64,000 nucleotides of DNA from Rhodobacter sp. SY28-1 (GCF_005222785.1 NZ_STGH01000001.1:248001-312000); one strand, 5' to 3'; numbered from the stretch's first letter, positions 53,554 through 63,900 are shown. Notes: generated by a model from the letters alone, not told the origin. Translations and numbers: made by a program.

Positions 53554-54084
53554 ATGGCAGACGAAACCCCGGCAGGGAATGGCGCGGCAGCGGCAGCGGC
53601 CCAAGCACCGGCCCAGATCAAGATGCAGGTGCTGGCCCAGTATGTGCGCGACATGTCGTTCGAGAACATGGTGGTCCAGAAGGGCCTGAGCGCCGGAGAG
53701 GTCCAGCCGGACATCCAGGTCGCGGTCAGCCTTGATGCGCGCAAGCGCCCGGTGGCCAACCAGTTTGAAGTCATCACCAAGTACAAGGTGACCTCGAAGA
53801 ACAAGGTCAACGGCGATGTCCTGTTCCTGCTGGAACTGGAGTACGGCGGCACCTTCCACATCGAGGGCGTGGCAGAGGAACAGCTGCATCCGTTCCTGCT
53901 GATCGAATGCCCGCGCCTGATGTTCCCGTTTGCCCGCCGGATCATCTCGGACCTGACGCGTGACGGTGGCTTCCCGCCGCTGAACATCGACACGGTCGAT
54001 TTCATGGCGCTTTACCGTCAGGAACTTGCGCGGCGCGCGCAGGCACAGGCGGCCTCGGCTGCTCCGACCGAGAACGTCAACTGA
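53554..54084 (+). CDS. secB: Protein-export chaperone SecB
   Basis: SecB holds preproteins unfolded and passes them to SecA. The 176-residue protein has the family segments IKMQVLAQYVRDMSFENMVV, VAEEQLHPFLLIECPRLMFP and FARRIISDLTRDGGFPPLNI, and short Ala-rich tails at both ends that are typical of alphaproteobacteria. It marks the edge of the conserved origin-proximal block. Confidence 0.97.
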   Translation: MADETPAGNGAAAAAAQAPAQIKMQVLAQYVRDMSFENMVVQKGLSAGEVQPDIQVAVSLDARKRPVANQFEVITKYKVTSKNKVNGDVLFLLELEYGGTFHIEGVAEEQLHPFLLIECPRLMFPFARRIISDLTRDGGFPPLNIDTVDFMALYRQELARRAQAQAASAAPTENVN

Positions 54085-54096
54085 CGCGGCGTTTCG

Positions 54097-54126
54097 CAGG
54101 GTGAGGCGGTCTGCCCCCTCACCCTG
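54097..54126 (+). terminator. Hairpin after secB
   Basis: CAGGGTGAGG and CCTCACCCTG form a 10-bp stem with a ten-base loop 12 bases after the secB stop. There is no T-run. Its right arm is part of the repeat at 54113-54153. Confidence 0.5.
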
Positions 54127-54153
54127 ACCCTCTCCCCCAAGAGGAGAGGGGAC
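54113..54153. repeat. Widespread palindromic intergenic repeat
   Basis: The stretch contains CCCTCACCCTGACCCTCTCC and then CCAAGAGGAGAGGGGACG; CCCTCTC and GAGAGGG form the inner stem. Sequences of this 'ccctcaccctgaccctctcc' type are scattered between genes in many proteobacterial genomes. The origin of this repeat family is not settled. Confidence 0.6.
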
Positions 54154-54187
54154 GCGGGTTGCAGCGGCGGCTCCCGTATGACGTCCG

Positions 54188-54925
54188 TCAGACGTCCTTC
54201 TTCCAGATCGCGGCATCACCCAGCTTGGCAACCATCGCGGCATGGGCGGCAAGTTCGTCCTCGTTGATGCGGGGCGGCAGGGGCTCTGGCCGCGGCCGTG
54301 GTCGCCAGGTGATCGCTTCACCCGTGGCGCTGCGCGCAGGGGCGGGGGCGGCGCTGCCCAGCACAAGGTCGGGCTGCCGGCCGCCGATCAGTTCCAGATA
54401 GACTTCGGCCAGGATTTCGCTGTCCAGAAGCGCGCCGTGCTTTTCCCGCATCGAGTTGTCAATGGCAAAGCGGCGGCAAAGCGCATCGAGCGAAGCTGGC
54501 GAGCCGGGAAACTTGGTCCGTGCGATGGCCAGAGTGTCGGTCGCGCGGCTAAAGGGCAGGCCAGGCAGGCCACAGCGTTCCAGTTCGAAATTGAGGAATT
54601 TCATGTCGAAGGCAGCATTGTGAATCACAAGCTGCGCATCGCCGATGAAATCGAGAAAGGCCTGTCCGATGCGGGCGAAAACCGGCTTGTCCTTCAGTGT
54701 CACACCGCCAGGGACCGGTTTGCCGGGTGTTTCAAGGATGTCATGGCCAATGCCATGCACCTCGAACGCGCCGAGAGGCATGCCGCGTTCAGGGTTGATA
54801 TACTGGTGGTAGGTGCGCCCGGTGGGGAGATGGTTGAAAAGTTCGACCGCGCCGATTTCAACGATGCGGTGGCCCTCGGCGGGTTCAAAGCCGGTGGTTT
54901 CGGTATCAAGAACAATTTCACGCAT
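54188..54925 (-). CDS. dnaQ: DNA polymerase III epsilon subunit (3'-5' proofreading exonuclease)
   Basis: The 245-residue DEDDh exonuclease has ExoI ([14 protein letters not shown], with the catalytic D and E), ExoII ([20 protein letters not shown]) and ExoIII ([20 protein letters not shown], with the catalytic H and D). The ATG at 54925 gives the canonical start [12 protein letters not shown]; it overlaps coaE by eight bases. The C-terminus carries an Ala/Pro/Arg linker before the short end that should bind the polymerase. Confidence 0.96.
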   Translation of the reverse strand: MREIVLDTETTGFEPAEGHRIVEIGAVELFNHLPTGRTYHQYINPERGMPLGAFEVHGIGHDILETPGKPVPGGVTLKDKPVFARIGQAFLDFIGDAQLVIHNAAFDMKFLNFELERCGLPGLPFSRATDTLAIARTKFPGSPASLDALCRRFAIDNSMREKHGALLDSEILAEVYLELIGGRQPDLVLGSAAPAPARSATGEAITWRPRPRPEPLPPRINEDELAAHAAMVAKLGDAAIWKKDV

Positions 54926-55520
54926 GCTCTGCAATCCGGCGCTGGATATCGGCCAGCACATCCTTGACCGCCGTTTCGGCGGCTTCAAGGCTGGTGGTCG
55001 GAATGATGTAATCGGCCCGCTTGCGCTTTTCGGCATCGGGCATCTGGCGGGCAAGGATCGTTTCGAACTCGGCCTCGGTCATCGCGCCGCGGGACAGGAC
55101 GCGGTCACGCTGCACCTCGGCCGGGGCGGACACCACGGCGACGGCATCGCAGGCATGGTCCAGCGAGATTTCGTACAAAAGCGGCACGTCGAGAAGGACG
55201 ATGGGCGCCGCGTCATGCGCCATCAGGAACGCCGCGCGGTCGGCCGCGACCAGAGGGTGGACGGCAGTGTTCAGGCGATCAAACACGGTAGGATCAGCCT
55301 GGATCAGCGCGCGCAGGTTTGCGCGGTTCACGCTGCCGTCCGCGTCAATGGCCGAAGGGAAGAGGGCGCCTATGGTCAGTGCCGCCGGTTGGCCCGGGGC
55401 ATACAGCCGATGAACGGTCGCGTCAGCATCCCAGACCGGAATGCCCTTATCGGCGAACATCCGGGCCGTCGTCGACTTGCCCATGCCGATTGATCCGGTG
55501 AGGCCCAGCACAAAGCTCAT
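54918..55520 (-). CDS. coaE: Dephospho-CoA kinase
   Basis: CoaE phosphorylates dephospho-CoA, the last step of coenzyme A synthesis. The 200-residue P-loop kinase has [40 protein letters not shown] and the lid region [15 protein letters not shown]. Its start overlaps the aroE stop (ATGA) and its end overlaps dnaQ. Confidence 0.97.
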   Translation of the reverse strand: MSFVLGLTGSIGMGKSTTARMFADKGIPVWDADATVHRLYAPGQPAALTIGALFPSAIDADGSVNRANLRALIQADPTVFDRLNTAVHPLVAADRAAFLMAHDAAPIVLLDVPLLYEISLDHACDAVAVVSAPAEVQRDRVLSRGAMTEAEFETILARQMPDAEKRKRADYIIPTTSLEAAETAVKDVLADIQRRIAEHA

Positions 55521-56356
55521 GCTGCGAGGGCAGCCTTGCGGGCCGCGTCATCGACTTCGGGCCGGACGCCGAACCAGCGCTCAAAGCCGGGAGCGGCCTG
55601 GTGGAGGAGCATACCCAGCCCGTCGACAATGATGCCACCGCGGTCCTCGGCCTCGATCAGGAACTGGGTCTTGAGCGGGGTATAGACGAGGTCGTTGCAG
55701 ACGGCACCCGGGTTCAGGCGGTGCATCGGGACGTGGAATTCGGCCTTGCCGGTCATGCCGAGCGAGGTGGTGTTGATGACGGTAACCGCATCGTCGAGAA
55801 GGTTCGGGGCCTGCACCCATTCGTGGACATGGATCTTCGCCCCGAAGTCCTGGCGGATGGCGTCGGCCCGGGCGCGCGTGCGGTTGGCAAGGTGGATTGC
55901 AGGGACACCGACCTCGATCAGAGCAGCGACGACGGCGCGGGCGGCCCCACCAGCACCAAGGACGACGGCGGGGCCGGAGGCGGGTTTCCAGTCCGGGGCG
56001 TTCTGGCGAAGGTTGGCAATGAAACCCGAGCCGTCGGTGTTGTCGGCGTGGATCTTGCCATCCTTGCGGAAGATCAGGGTGTTGGCGGCCCCGATCAGCG
56101 CGGCGCGGTCGGTGACGACATCGGCGATCTGCAGGATCGCCTCCTTGTGCGGGATGGTGACGTTGCAGCCGACAAACCCCAGTTCCGGCAGAGTGCGGAG
56201 GAGGCGGGGCAGATCGACGGGGGCGATGTCGATGGGGATATAGTGCCCTTTGATGTTGTAGCGCTTCAGCCAGTAGCTGTGCAGCGCCGGGCTGCGGCTG
56301 TGGGCAATCGGATGGCCGATGACGGCGGCAAGCGGAATGCGGGGATGGTCGGTCAT
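55517..56356 (-). CDS. aroE: Shikimate dehydrogenase
   Basis: AroE reduces 3-dehydroshikimate with NADPH in aromatic amino acid synthesis. The 279-residue protein has the shikimate site ([48 protein letters not shown]) and the cofactor loop [15 protein letters not shown] followed by ANRTRARAD. The ATG at 56356 overlaps the maf stop; an upstream ATG would add ten residues inside maf. Confidence 0.97.
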   Translation of the reverse strand: MTDHPRIPLAAVIGHPIAHSRSPALHSYWLKRYNIKGHYIPIDIAPVDLPRLLRTLPELGFVGCNVTIPHKEAILQIADVVTDRAALIGAANTLIFRKDGKIHADNTDGSGFIANLRQNAPDWKPASGPAVVLGAGGAARAVVAALIEVGVPAIHLANRTRARADAIRQDFGAKIHVHEWVQAPNLLDDAVTVINTTSLGMTGKAEFHVPMHRLNPGAVCNDLVYTPLKTQFLIEAEDRGGIIVDGLGMLLHQAAPGFERWFGVRPEVDDAARKAALAA

Positions 56357-56952
56357 TGCGCGATCATGCCCTTTGTGCCTGCCCAAGCCAACAGGGGTAA
56401 AAGTGGCAGGCCAAGAATGGTGAAATGGTCACCCTGGATCGACGAGAACAGGCGGACGCCTTCCTCCTCGATCTTGTAGCCACCGACGGAGTGGCGAATG
56501 GAGTCCCAGTTTTGGGTGACGTAGTCGTCCAGATAGGCGTCGGAGAAATCGCGCATGGTCAGCCGGGCCTCGGCGACGTGGCGCCAGACGGGTTCGGCGT
56601 TTTCATAGGCGACGGCGGCCGAGAGGAGCTTGTGGGTCTTGCCCCGAAGCTGTCGCAGCTGGGCACGAGCGTCGTCCGGGGTTTTGGGTTTTGCGAAGGT
56701 CTGGCGGTCGAGCGCGAGGACCTGGTCGCAGCCAAGGACGAGCGCCTCGGGGTGTTTCTCGGCAACCTTGCGGGCCTTCATCTCGGCCAGCGCATCGGCG
56801 ATGTCGCGGGGGCTGGCGCCTTCGGCGATGAGTGCGTCGCGGATGGTGGCCTCATCGACCCTTGGCGCGATGGCGATGGGATCCAGGTTGGCGGCACGGA
56901 GCATCTGGAGACGGGTTGGCGAGGTGGACGCGAGGATGAAGGGCTGGGGCAA
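56353..56952 (-). CDS. maf: Maf-family nucleotide pyrophosphatase
   Basis: Maf proteins hydrolyse non-canonical or standard nucleoside triphosphates and affect septum formation. The 199-residue protein starts [19 protein letters not shown] and has [20 protein letters not shown] and [20 protein letters not shown], the family active-site segments. It is the first gene of the minus-strand maf-aroE-coaE-dnaQ operon, reading away from the candidate origin. Confidence 0.96.
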   Translation of the reverse strand: MPQPFILASTSPTRLQMLRAANLDPIAIAPRVDEATIRDALIAEGASPRDIADALAEMKARKVAEKHPEALVLGCDQVLALDRQTFAKPKTPDDARAQLRQLRGKTHKLLSAAVAYENAEPVWRHVAEARLTMRDFSDAYLDDYVTQNWDSIRHSVGGYKIEEEGVRLFSSIQGDHFTILGLPLLPLLAWAGTKGMIAQ

Positions 56953-57361
56953 GGCTGTGCATATCCTCGGTTTGTTCCTGGGTCCCCGATGGGGGCGTCT
57001 GGTGGTCCTGGGTCGGTCTTGTGGGCAGGGGAAGGTTGCCAGAGCGACTGGGTCAGAGATATCCCGCTGTGCGCAGGTTTGTCACGCGGGACGGGAAAAC
57101 AGGTTGTGCCCGGGGTGGGGACGGCGCCTGCCTGTGGATTATGTGCGGCGAGATCTTCATGTAAGCATTTGATAGAAAATAACTTTCCAGGAGTATTCAC
57201 CTTCCGGCGCGGGTTTTCCCTGATTTGTCCCCAGCCTCCTCCTTGTGGACGGTTCCGGGGATGGGCTGGAGAATCCCGTTTTCCACAGGCCCAACATCAT
57301 CAACATTCTTTCTTTTCATTTAACTTTATAGAAGAAGGCGCAAGGCGCAGCGGGTGAGACC
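56953..57361. other. Candidate chromosomal replication origin (oriC)
   Basis: This 409-bp gap separates divergent maf and hemJ and carries no gene. DnaA-box-like 9-mers (consensus TTATNCACA) are seen at 56956-56964 (TGTGCATAT), 57133-57141 (TGTGGATTA), 57244-57252 (TGTGGACGG) and 57279-57287 (TTTTCCACA), most with one mismatch. Two AT-rich tracts, 57164-57190 and about 57290-57332, stand out against GC-rich surroundings and could be the unwinding element. In Caulobacter and relatives the origin lies in this gene neighbourhood. parS sites and parA lie 4-6 kb away. Confidence 0.6.
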
Positions 57362-57823
57362 ATGCTTGAGACGATCAGCGATTTTCTGGCCGACTGGTAT
57401 CTGGTGACGAAGTCCCTGCATATCGTGTCGGTGATCTCGTGGATGGCGGGGATTTTCTACCTGCCGCGGTTGTTCGTCTACCATGTGGAGCAGGTCGAGG
57501 CCGGGTCACCGACAGACAAGATGTTCCAGACGATGGAGCGTCGGTTGCTGCGGGGGATCATGAACCCGGCGATGGTGGCGACCTGGGTCTTTGGCCTTGC
57601 GCTGGTGTTCACGCCGGGGGTGGTGGATTGGTCCTTCGCCTGGGCCTGGGTCAAGGCCGCAAGCGTGCTGGCGATGACATGGTTCCACCACTGGCTTGGC
57701 CTGCGCCGGAAAGAGTTTCTGGCAGGGACCAACACGCGGAATGGCCGGACCTACCGGCTGATGAACGAGGTACCGACCGTGCTGATGGTCGTCATCGTCT
57801 TCTCGGTCATTCTAAGATGGTGA
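57362..57823 (+). CDS. hemJ: Protoporphyrinogen IX oxidase HemJ
   Basis: HemJ is the membrane enzyme that oxidises protoporphyrinogen IX to protoporphyrin IX for haem and bacteriochlorophyll. The 153-residue protein has four hydrophobic helices and the conserved start WYLVTKSLHIVSVISWMAGI then FYLPRLFVYHVE with its histidines, plus MTWFHHWLGLRRKEFLAG. It overlaps the next gene by seven bases. Confidence 0.95.
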   Translation: MLETISDFLADWYLVTKSLHIVSVISWMAGIFYLPRLFVYHVEQVEAGSPTDKMFQTMERRLLRGIMNPAMVATWVFGLALVFTPGVVDWSFAWAWVKAASVLAMTWFHHWLGLRRKEFLAGTNTRNGRTYRLMNEVPTVLMVVIVFSVILRW

Positions 57824-58716
57824 GGCTGGTCTGTCTTCTGGCGCTCTGCGCCGCTCCCGCCTTTGCGGACCTGTTGCCCGAGGGGCAGGATCGGCGCGAC
57901 ATTCCCTTTGCGGTCGTTGATGGCAAGCCGATGCTTGAGGTGAGCATCAATGGTCAGCCCGGCCAGATGATGCTGGACAATGGCACACCCGAGCTCGCGA
58001 TGCTGAACCGCGATGCGGCCGACCTTGCCGCGGGGCAAGAGGTTGCGCGGGGGAATGCGGCCTCGGGTCAGCCGATCATCGTGATGCTGCACGACGCACC
58101 GGAGCTGCAAGTTGACGGTCAGGTCCTGGCTTTGCCTGCAAAAGTGGTCAGCGGGGATTTCGGCTTTGTCGAAGCTGGCTTTGGCGAAGGCTTCATGGGG
58201 TTTCTCGGCTCTCCTGCCGTAGAACCGCACCCGTTCCTGGTGGATTATGCGCGGAATCGGCTGGTTATCCTGCGGGAGGGGACCTTTGCGCTGACCCCGG
58301 AAGATGTTCGGGGCGAGGTGGTCTTTTCCTACTGGAAGGGCGAGCAGCCGACCTTGGCGGTTCAGATCGGTGACCAGGCGATGCTGGTCGATGTCGATAC
58401 AGGCGACAACGGGACGCTGTATCTGCGACCTGAGACGCAAGAGGCGCTGGTGGCGTCAGGGCTTTTGACCGGAGGGCCCGATATTTGGGACCTGTCCACC
58501 ATCCGGCTGGGGGAAACCGAGTTCGGACCGATCACAGTGTCGCTGGTAGTGGCGGGTGGTCCGATGGATTTCCGCCGCAGTGGCCCGTCCGACTTTCTGC
58601 GGCTTGGGGCAAAGTTTCTGGCCGATACCCCGACACTGTGGGATTTTCCGCAGAACCGGCTGGTCTTTTTGGCCCCCGGCGCGACGCTGTTAGCCGATCC
58701 CGGTCTGCCAGATTGA
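57817..58716 (+). CDS. Exported aspartic-protease-like protein (retropepsin fold)
   Basis: The 299-residue protein has a signal peptide (MVRLVCLLALCAAPAFA) and two retropepsin-like halves. The first has GQMMLDNGTPELAML, where the catalytic DTG is DNG; the second has AMLVDVDTGDNGTLYL with an intact DTG. A protein with two lobes in one chain should be pepsin-like in layout, and the odd first motif leaves activity uncertain. It starts at an ATG inside the hemJ end (57817); a GTG follows directly. Its function next to hemJ and rho is unknown. Confidence 0.75.
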   Translation: MVRLVCLLALCAAPAFADLLPEGQDRRDIPFAVVDGKPMLEVSINGQPGQMMLDNGTPELAMLNRDAADLAAGQEVARGNAASGQPIIVMLHDAPELQVDGQVLALPAKVVSGDFGFVEAGFGEGFMGFLGSPAVEPHPFLVDYARNRLVILREGTFALTPEDVRGEVVFSYWKGEQPTLAVQIGDQAMLVDVDTGDNGTLYLRPETQEALVASGLLTGGPDIWDLSTIRLGETEFGPITVSLVVAGGPMDFRRSGPSDFLRLGAKFLADTPTLWDFPQNRLVFLAPGATLLADPGLPD

Positions 58717-58831
58717 CTCGGGCTGTTGCAGCGGTGTAAACGGGCGCCGCAGGGCCGTCCGGCCCAATGCATCTCCCGTCCCAAATCCGCTGAGACCCCC
58801 CTGACGGGCGTGGTCCGCCCAAAGGTATTCC

Positions 58832-60103
58832 ATGAACGTCGAACGCTTGAATCTTGCCGAACTGAAGGCGAAGACCCCCGCCGATCTGCTGGCCATGGCC
58901 GAGGAGTGGGAGATCGAGAACGCCCCGTCCATGCGCAAGGGCGAGATGATGTTCTCGCTGCTGAAGGAGCACGCCGAGGAAGGCTGGGAGATCGGCGGCG
59001 ACGGCGTTCTGGAAGTGCTGCAGGACGGGTTCGGGTTCCTCCGCTCACCCGAGGCGAACTACCTGCCGGGTCCGGATGACATCTACGTCTCGCCCGAAAT
59101 GATCCGCCAGTTCTCGCTTCGCACCGGGGACACCATCGAGGGTGTCATCAAGGCCCCGCAGGACAACGAGCGCTACTTCAGCCTGACCAAGGCCACGAAG
59201 ATCAACTTCGACGATCCGGAAAAGGCCAAGCACAAGGTCCACTTCGACAACCTGACGCCGCTGTATCCCGACGAGCGGCTGAAGATGGAAGTCGAGGACC
59301 CGACGATCAAGGACCGCTCGGCCCGGATCATCGACCTCGTCTCGCCCATCGGGAAAGGCCAGCGTGGGCTGATCGTGGCCCCGCCGCGGACCGGCAAGAC
59401 GGTGCTTCTGCAGAACATCGCCCATTCCATCGCGACGAACCATCCGGAGTGCTATCTGATCGTCCTTCTGATCGACGAACGCCCCGAGGAGGTCACCGAC
59501 ATGCAGCGCACGGTGAAGGGCGAGGTCGTGGCCTCGACCTTCGACGAACCGGCCACGCGGCACGTCGCGGTCGCGGAAATGGTGATCGAGAAGGCCAAGC
59601 GCCTGGTTGAACACAAGCGCGACGTGGTGATCCTGCTCGACTCGATCACCCGTCTGGGCCGCGCCTTCAACACCGTGGTTCCGTCCTCGGGCAAGGTGCT
59701 GACCGGCGGTGTGGACGCGAACGCCCTGCAGCGCCCGAAGCGGTTCTTCGGGGCTGCCCGGAACATCGAGGAAGGCGGGTCGCTGACCATCATCGCCACC
59801 GCCCTGATCGACACCGGCAGCCGGATGGACGAAGTCATCTTCGAAGAATTCAAGGGCACGGGTAACAGCGAAATCGTGCTGGACCGCAAGGTTGCCGACA
59901 AGCGTGTCTTCCCGGCGATGGACATCCTCAAGTCCGGCACCCGGAAAGAGGACCTTCTGGTCGACAAGATGGACCTGCAGAAGACCTACGTCCTGCGCCG
60001 GATCCTGAACCCGATGGGCACGACGGATGCGATCGAGTTCCTGATCTCGAAGTTGAAGCAGACGAAGACGAACTCGGAATTCTTCGAGTCGATGAACACC
60101 TAA
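58832..60103 (+). CDS. rho: Transcription termination factor Rho
   Basis: Rho is the hexameric RNA helicase that ends transcripts without intrinsic terminators. The 423-residue protein has the N-terminal RNA-binding domain ([40 protein letters not shown]), Walker A ([17 protein letters not shown]), Walker B ([15 protein letters not shown]) and the Q/R-loop segments [14 protein letters not shown] and [20 protein letters not shown]. The leader of 115 bases could carry the usual Rho autoregulation. mnmE follows 12 bases later. Confidence 0.98.
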   Translation: MNVERLNLAELKAKTPADLLAMAEEWEIENAPSMRKGEMMFSLLKEHAEEGWEIGGDGVLEVLQDGFGFLRSPEANYLPGPDDIYVSPEMIRQFSLRTGDTIEGVIKAPQDNERYFSLTKATKINFDDPEKAKHKVHFDNLTPLYPDERLKMEVEDPTIKDRSARIIDLVSPIGKGQRGLIVAPPRTGKTVLLQNIAHSIATNHPECYLIVLLIDERPEEVTDMQRTVKGEVVASTFDEPATRHVAVAEMVIEKAKRLVEHKRDVVILLDSITRLGRAFNTVVPSSGKVLTGGVDANALQRPKRFFGAARNIEEGGSLTIIATALIDTGSRMDEVIFEEFKGTGNSEIVLDRKVADKRVFPAMDILKSGTRKEDLLVDKMDLQKTYVLRRILNPMGTTDAIEFLISKLKQTKTNSEFFESMNT

Positions 60104-60115
60104 GGGCCGCAGGCG

Positions 60116-61399
60116 ATGGACACGATCTATGCCCTCGCCACGGCGCGGGGTCGGTCGGGCCTCGCCGTGGTACGGATCTCGGGACCGGACGCGGTGGCGG
60201 CCGGTCTTGCGCTTTGTGGAACGCTGCCAGCGGTGCGGGTGGCGGGGCTGCGGCGGCTGGTCTGGGACGGCGTGCTTTTGGACGAGGCGTTGGTGCTGAC
60301 CTTTGCCGAGGGGGCGAGCTTCACTGGCGAGATGGTGGTGGAACTGCACTGCCACGGTGGCCCGGCGGTGGTGGTTGCCGTGCTGCGGGCCTTGTCTGCG
60401 CAGCCGGGGCTGCGGCTGGCTGAGCCTGGGGAGTTCACCCGGCGGGCGCTGGAGAACGGCGTGCTCGACCTGGCGCAGGTCGAGGGCTTGGCCGACCTGA
60501 TTGACGCCGAAACCGAGGCGCAGCGGCGGCAGGCAGTGCGAGTGCTGTCGGGGTCCGTGGGTCAGAAGGTCGAGGGCTGGCGCCGCGATCTGATCCGGGC
60601 GGGGGCATTGATGGAGGCCACGATTGATTTCGCCGATGAGGACGTGCCGGTGGACGTCTCGCCCGAGGTGCTGGCGCTGATCGACGGGCTGATGGCGGAC
60701 CTCGGGCGCGAGGCGGCGGGGGTTGCTGCGGCAGAGCGGATCCGGGACGGGTTCGAGGTGGCGATTGTCGGCGCGCCGAACGCGGGGAAGTCGACGCTGC
60801 TCAATCAGCTTGCGGGGCGCGAAGCGGCGATCACGTCGGAGATTGCCGGGACGACGCGCGACGTGATCGAGGTGCGGATGGAAATCGCCGGGCTGCCGGT
60901 GACCGTCCTGGACACTGCGGGCCTGCGAGATACCGAGGATCGGCTGGAACGCGCCGGTATCGAGCGGGCCTTGGCCAGGGCCGAGGCGGCGGATTTGCGG
61001 CTGTTCCTGACCGATGGGTCGCCTCTGCCGCTGGAGCCAACGGGCGACGATCTGGTGGTTCTTGGAAAAGCGGACACCAAATCTGGTTGGTCTGGTTTGG
61101 CTGTGTCGGGCAAGACCGGACTCGGTGTGCCAGAACTGATGGCGCGGATCGGCGAAATCCTGGGCGAACGCGTCGGGTCGGCAGGCGCGTTGGTGCGCGA
61201 ACGGCATCGCGTGGCTGTGACAACAGCGATTGCCGCTCTGGCCGAGTCACGGGCGGAAGTGGTAAGACCTGACTCGCGCGTCGAGCTGGCGGCGGAGCAT
61301 CTGCGGCAGGCGGTCCGGGCACTGGATGCCTTGGTCGGCCGCGTGGATGTCGACGACCTGCTGGGCGAGATTTTCGCCAGCTTCTGCATCGGTAAGTGA
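60116..61399 (+). CDS. mnmE: tRNA modification GTPase MnmE
   Basis: MnmE with MnmG installs carboxymethylaminomethyl groups on U34 of certain tRNAs. The 427-residue protein has the tetrahydrofolate-binding N-domain ([20 protein letters not shown]), the G-domain P-loop ([18 protein letters not shown]), the G2/G3 region [10 protein letters not shown] and [10 protein letters not shown], and the C-terminal CIGK with the catalytic cysteine. Confidence 0.97.
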   Translation: MDTIYALATARGRSGLAVVRISGPDAVAAGLALCGTLPAVRVAGLRRLVWDGVLLDEALVLTFAEGASFTGEMVVELHCHGGPAVVVAVLRALSAQPGLRLAEPGEFTRRALENGVLDLAQVEGLADLIDAETEAQRRQAVRVLSGSVGQKVEGWRRDLIRAGALMEATIDFADEDVPVDVSPEVLALIDGLMADLGREAAGVAAAERIRDGFEVAIVGAPNAGKSTLLNQLAGREAAITSEIAGTTRDVIEVRMEIAGLPVTVLDTAGLRDTEDRLERAGIERALARAEAADLRLFLTDGSPLPLEPTGDDLVVLGKADTKSGWSGLAVSGKTGLGVPELMARIGEILGERVGSAGALVRERHRVAVTTAIAALAESRAEVVRPDSRVELAAEHLRQAVRALDALVGRVDVDDLLGEIFASFCIGK

Positions 61400-61400
61400 G

Positions 61401-61416
61401 GGTTTCACGTGAAACA
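61401..61416. other. parS centromere-like site at the mnmG start
   Basis: GGTTTCACGTGAAACA matches the parS consensus TGTTTCACGTGAAACA at 15 of 16 positions. It spans the gap between the mnmG ribosome-binding site and the first codons, so the GTG start codon (61409) is inside the site. Confidence 0.85.
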
Positions 61417-63271
61417 CTACGACGTCATCGTGATCGGCGGCGGCCATGCGGGCGCTGAAGCTGCTGCTGCTGCAGCCCGGATGGGGGTGTCGACAGCCCT
61501 GGTGACGCTGCGCGTAGAAACGCTGGGCGCGATGTCCTGTAACCCGGCGATTGGCGGGCTGGGGAAGGGCCATCTCGTGCGCGAGATCGACGCGCTGGAT
61601 GGGGTCATGGGGCGGATGGCGGACAAGGCGGGGATCCAGTTCCGCCTCTTGAACCGCCGGAAGGGGCCTGCCGTACAGGGGCCGCGGGCGCAGATCGACC
61701 GGCGTTTGTATCGGGAGGCGATGCGGGCCGAATTGCTCGCGACGCCGGGGCTGGACGTGATCGAGGGCGAAGTCGCTGGGTTGAAGCTGGTTGGCGGTTC
61801 GGTGGCGGGAGTCGTTCTCGCCTCCGGCGTGGAACTGGCGTCGGGCCGGGTCGTTCTGACGGCCGGGACGTTCCTGAACGGGGTGATTCACATCGGCGAC
61901 CGGCGGATGTCAGGTGGTCGGATGGGTGATTCGCCGTCGAAGCTGCTCGCGGCGCAACTGGCGGATCTGGCGCTGCCCGTGGGGCGGCTGAAGACAGGCA
62001 CCCCACCGCGGCTGGACGGCCGGACAATCGACTGGGCGCGGCTGGAAAGCCAGCCTGGGGATGAGGTTCCGTCGGTGTTTTCCTTCTTGAACCGGGTGCC
62101 GGAGGCGCGGCAGATCTCTTGCGGAATCACCCATACCTCTGAGGCGACCCACCAGATCGTGCGGGACAACCTTGGCCGCTCCGCAATGTATGGGGGTCAC
62201 ATCGAAGGCGTGGGCCCGCGCTATTGCCCGTCGATCGAGGACAAGGTGGTGCGCTTTGCCGACAAGACGTCGCATCAGGTCTTCCTGGAACCTGAGGGGC
62301 TGGACGACCATACTGTCTATCCGAATGGCCTGAGCACCTCGCTGCCCGAAGAGGTTCAGCACGCCTACATCCGCACGATTCCAGGGCTTGAGCGGACTGA
62401 AATCCTGCAGCCTGGCTATGCCATCGAATACGACTACTTCGATCCGCGCGGCCTGCACCGAACACTTGAAACCCGCGCGGTGGCCGGCTTGTACTTTGCT
62501 GGCCAGATCAACGGGACAACAGGGTATGAGGAGGCTGGGGCACAAGGGATTGTAGCTGGCCTGAATGCAGCAGCTGCTGCTAGTGGGCTTGACCCGGTGG
62601 AGTTCAGCCGCACGGAAAGCTACATCGGCGTGATGATCGATGACCTGACGTCGCGCGGAGTGACCGAGCCTTACCGCATGTTCACCTCTCGCGCCGAGTT
62701 CCGGCTGACTGTGCGGGCGGACAACGCAGACCGCAGACTGACGCCGGTAGGGTTGACCTTGGGCTGCATCTCTGGTGCGCGCCGCAGGGCCTTTGACGCA
62801 AAGCTGGAAGCGCTGGAGTCCGGACGGGCGGAGCTGTTGGGCGTCACGATCGGACCGAAAGCGCTGAACGATGCCGGAATTGCAGTCAGCAGGGACGGTG
62901 GCAAGCGGACAGCCTATGACGTCCTGTCCCTGCCGGGGGTCGATCTGGATGTTGTAGTAAAGGCGTTTCGCACCTACCAGAACTTGGACCCTGACGTCCT
63001 CACCCAGCTCCAGATCGATTCGACCTATGACCAGTACTCGGATCGGCAAGCGAAGGAAGTTGCGGATTTGCGCCGCCAGGAAACACAGCGAATTCCCGGG
63101 GATTTCGAGTATGGCGGGATCTCCGGCCTGTCGAACGAGCTGAAGCAGAAGCTTTCACGCGCGAGGCCTGATTCGATTCTCCAGGCATCACGGATCGAAG
63201 GTGTTACACCGGCAGCGCTTCTTCTAGTGCTTTCGCACTTGCGCAAGACGTCAGAGCGGCTTGCCGGATGA
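61409..63271 (+). CDS. mnmG: tRNA uridine 5-carboxymethylaminomethyl modification enzyme MnmG
   Basis: MnmG (GidA) is the FAD and NADH-dependent partner of MnmE. The 620-residue protein starts at a GTG and shows the FAD motif [20 protein letters not shown], then [34 protein letters not shown] and [18 protein letters not shown] with [20 protein letters not shown]. The start is fixed by GAGGG six bases upstream and by the family N-terminus. It overlaps rsmG by four bases. Confidence 0.97.
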   Translation: MKHYDVIVIGGGHAGAEAAAAAARMGVSTALVTLRVETLGAMSCNPAIGGLGKGHLVREIDALDGVMGRMADKAGIQFRLLNRRKGPAVQGPRAQIDRRLYREAMRAELLATPGLDVIEGEVAGLKLVGGSVAGVVLASGVELASGRVVLTAGTFLNGVIHIGDRRMSGGRMGDSPSKLLAAQLADLALPVGRLKTGTPPRLDGRTIDWARLESQPGDEVPSVFSFLNRVPEARQISCGITHTSEATHQIVRDNLGRSAMYGGHIEGVGPRYCPSIEDKVVRFADKTSHQVFLEPEGLDDHTVYPNGLSTSLPEEVQHAYIRTIPGLERTEILQPGYAIEYDYFDPRGLHRTLETRAVAGLYFAGQINGTTGYEEAGAQGIVAGLNAAAAASGLDPVEFSRTESYIGVMIDDLTSRGVTEPYRMFTSRAEFRLTVRADNADRRLTPVGLTLGCISGARRRAFDAKLEALESGRAELLGVTIGPKALNDAGIAVSRDGGKRTAYDVLSLPGVDLDVVVKAFRTYQNLDPDVLTQLQIDSTYDQYSDRQAKEVADLRRQETQRIPGDFEYGGISGLSNELKQKLSRARPDSILQASRIEGVTPAALLLVLSHLRKTSERLAG

Positions 63272-63900
63272 CTGATGCCGAACAGCTTTCGGTCGGGGGC
63301 GTCGATGTTTCACGTGAAACATTCGATGCTTTGAAAGCCTACGAAGATCTAGTTCAGCGCTGGACGCCAGCAATCAACCTTGTCAGCAAAACTACAGTTG
63401 GCAACCTCTGGCAGCGACACATCCTTGACTCGGCTCAGATCTTCTCACTTTGCCCTCCATCGGCGCAGACTTGGGTCGACCTTGGCTCTGGTGGGGGTTT
63501 TCCGGGGATTGTTGTCGCTATTCTTGCGAAAAGCGCGAAGCACGACTTGCGTGTCACGCTTGTCGAGTCAGATCTTCGCAAAGCGACATTCCTTCGGCAA
63601 GCAGCACAGGCATTGGCCTTGCCAGTTACTGTTCTCAGCAAGCGAATCGAGGCAGTGAGCCCGCTCCACGCCGATGTCCTTTCAGCACGGGCACTTGCGC
63701 CTCTCACTGCGCTTCTTGGATTCGTCGAGACTCACTTGTCGAAAAGCGGCACCGCGATCTTTCCGAAAGGCGCACGGTTTCAGGATGAGATTGCAGAGGC
63801 ACGCAAGACTTGGGCGTTCGACGTTGACATCAAGCCCAGCCTGTCCGAAGCGGGCGCAGCAATTCTTGTGATCAGGGATATCCATCGTGTCCAACACTAA
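63268..63900 (+). CDS. rsmG: 16S rRNA (guanine527-N7)-methyltransferase RsmG
   Basis: RsmG (GidB) methylates G527 of 16S rRNA; loss gives low-level streptomycin resistance in other bacteria. The 210-residue protein has the SAM motif [18 protein letters not shown], the second motif [20 protein letters not shown] and the C-terminal [11 protein letters not shown]. The codons for VSRET near the N-terminus encode a perfect parS site. The gene is less GC-biased than its neighbours. Confidence 0.96.
   Translation: MTDAEQLSVGGVDVSRETFDALKAYEDLVQRWTPAINLVSKTTVGNLWQRHILDSAQIFSLCPPSAQTWVDLGSGGGFPGIVVAILAKSAKHDLRVTLVESDLRKATFLRQAAQALALPVTVLSKRIEAVSPLHADVLSARALAPLTALLGFVETHLSKSGTAIFPKGARFQDEIAEARKTWAFDVDIKPSLSEAGAAILVIRDIHRVQH
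63306..63321. other. Perfect parS site inside rsmG
   Basis: TGTTTCACGTGAAACA is identical to the 16-bp consensus bound by ParB/Spo0J. It lies in rsmG, about 580 bases before parA. Confidence 0.93.

Noticed and set aside
57439-57816. Upstream extension of the aspartic-protease-like gene into hemJ
   Set aside because: The frame is open, but the product is shadow-like, and a signal peptide begins exactly at 57817.
59045-61207. A 720-codon open frame on the minus strand
   Set aside because: It lies opposite rho and mnmE and gives an Arg/His/Gln-rich product with no recognisable domain.
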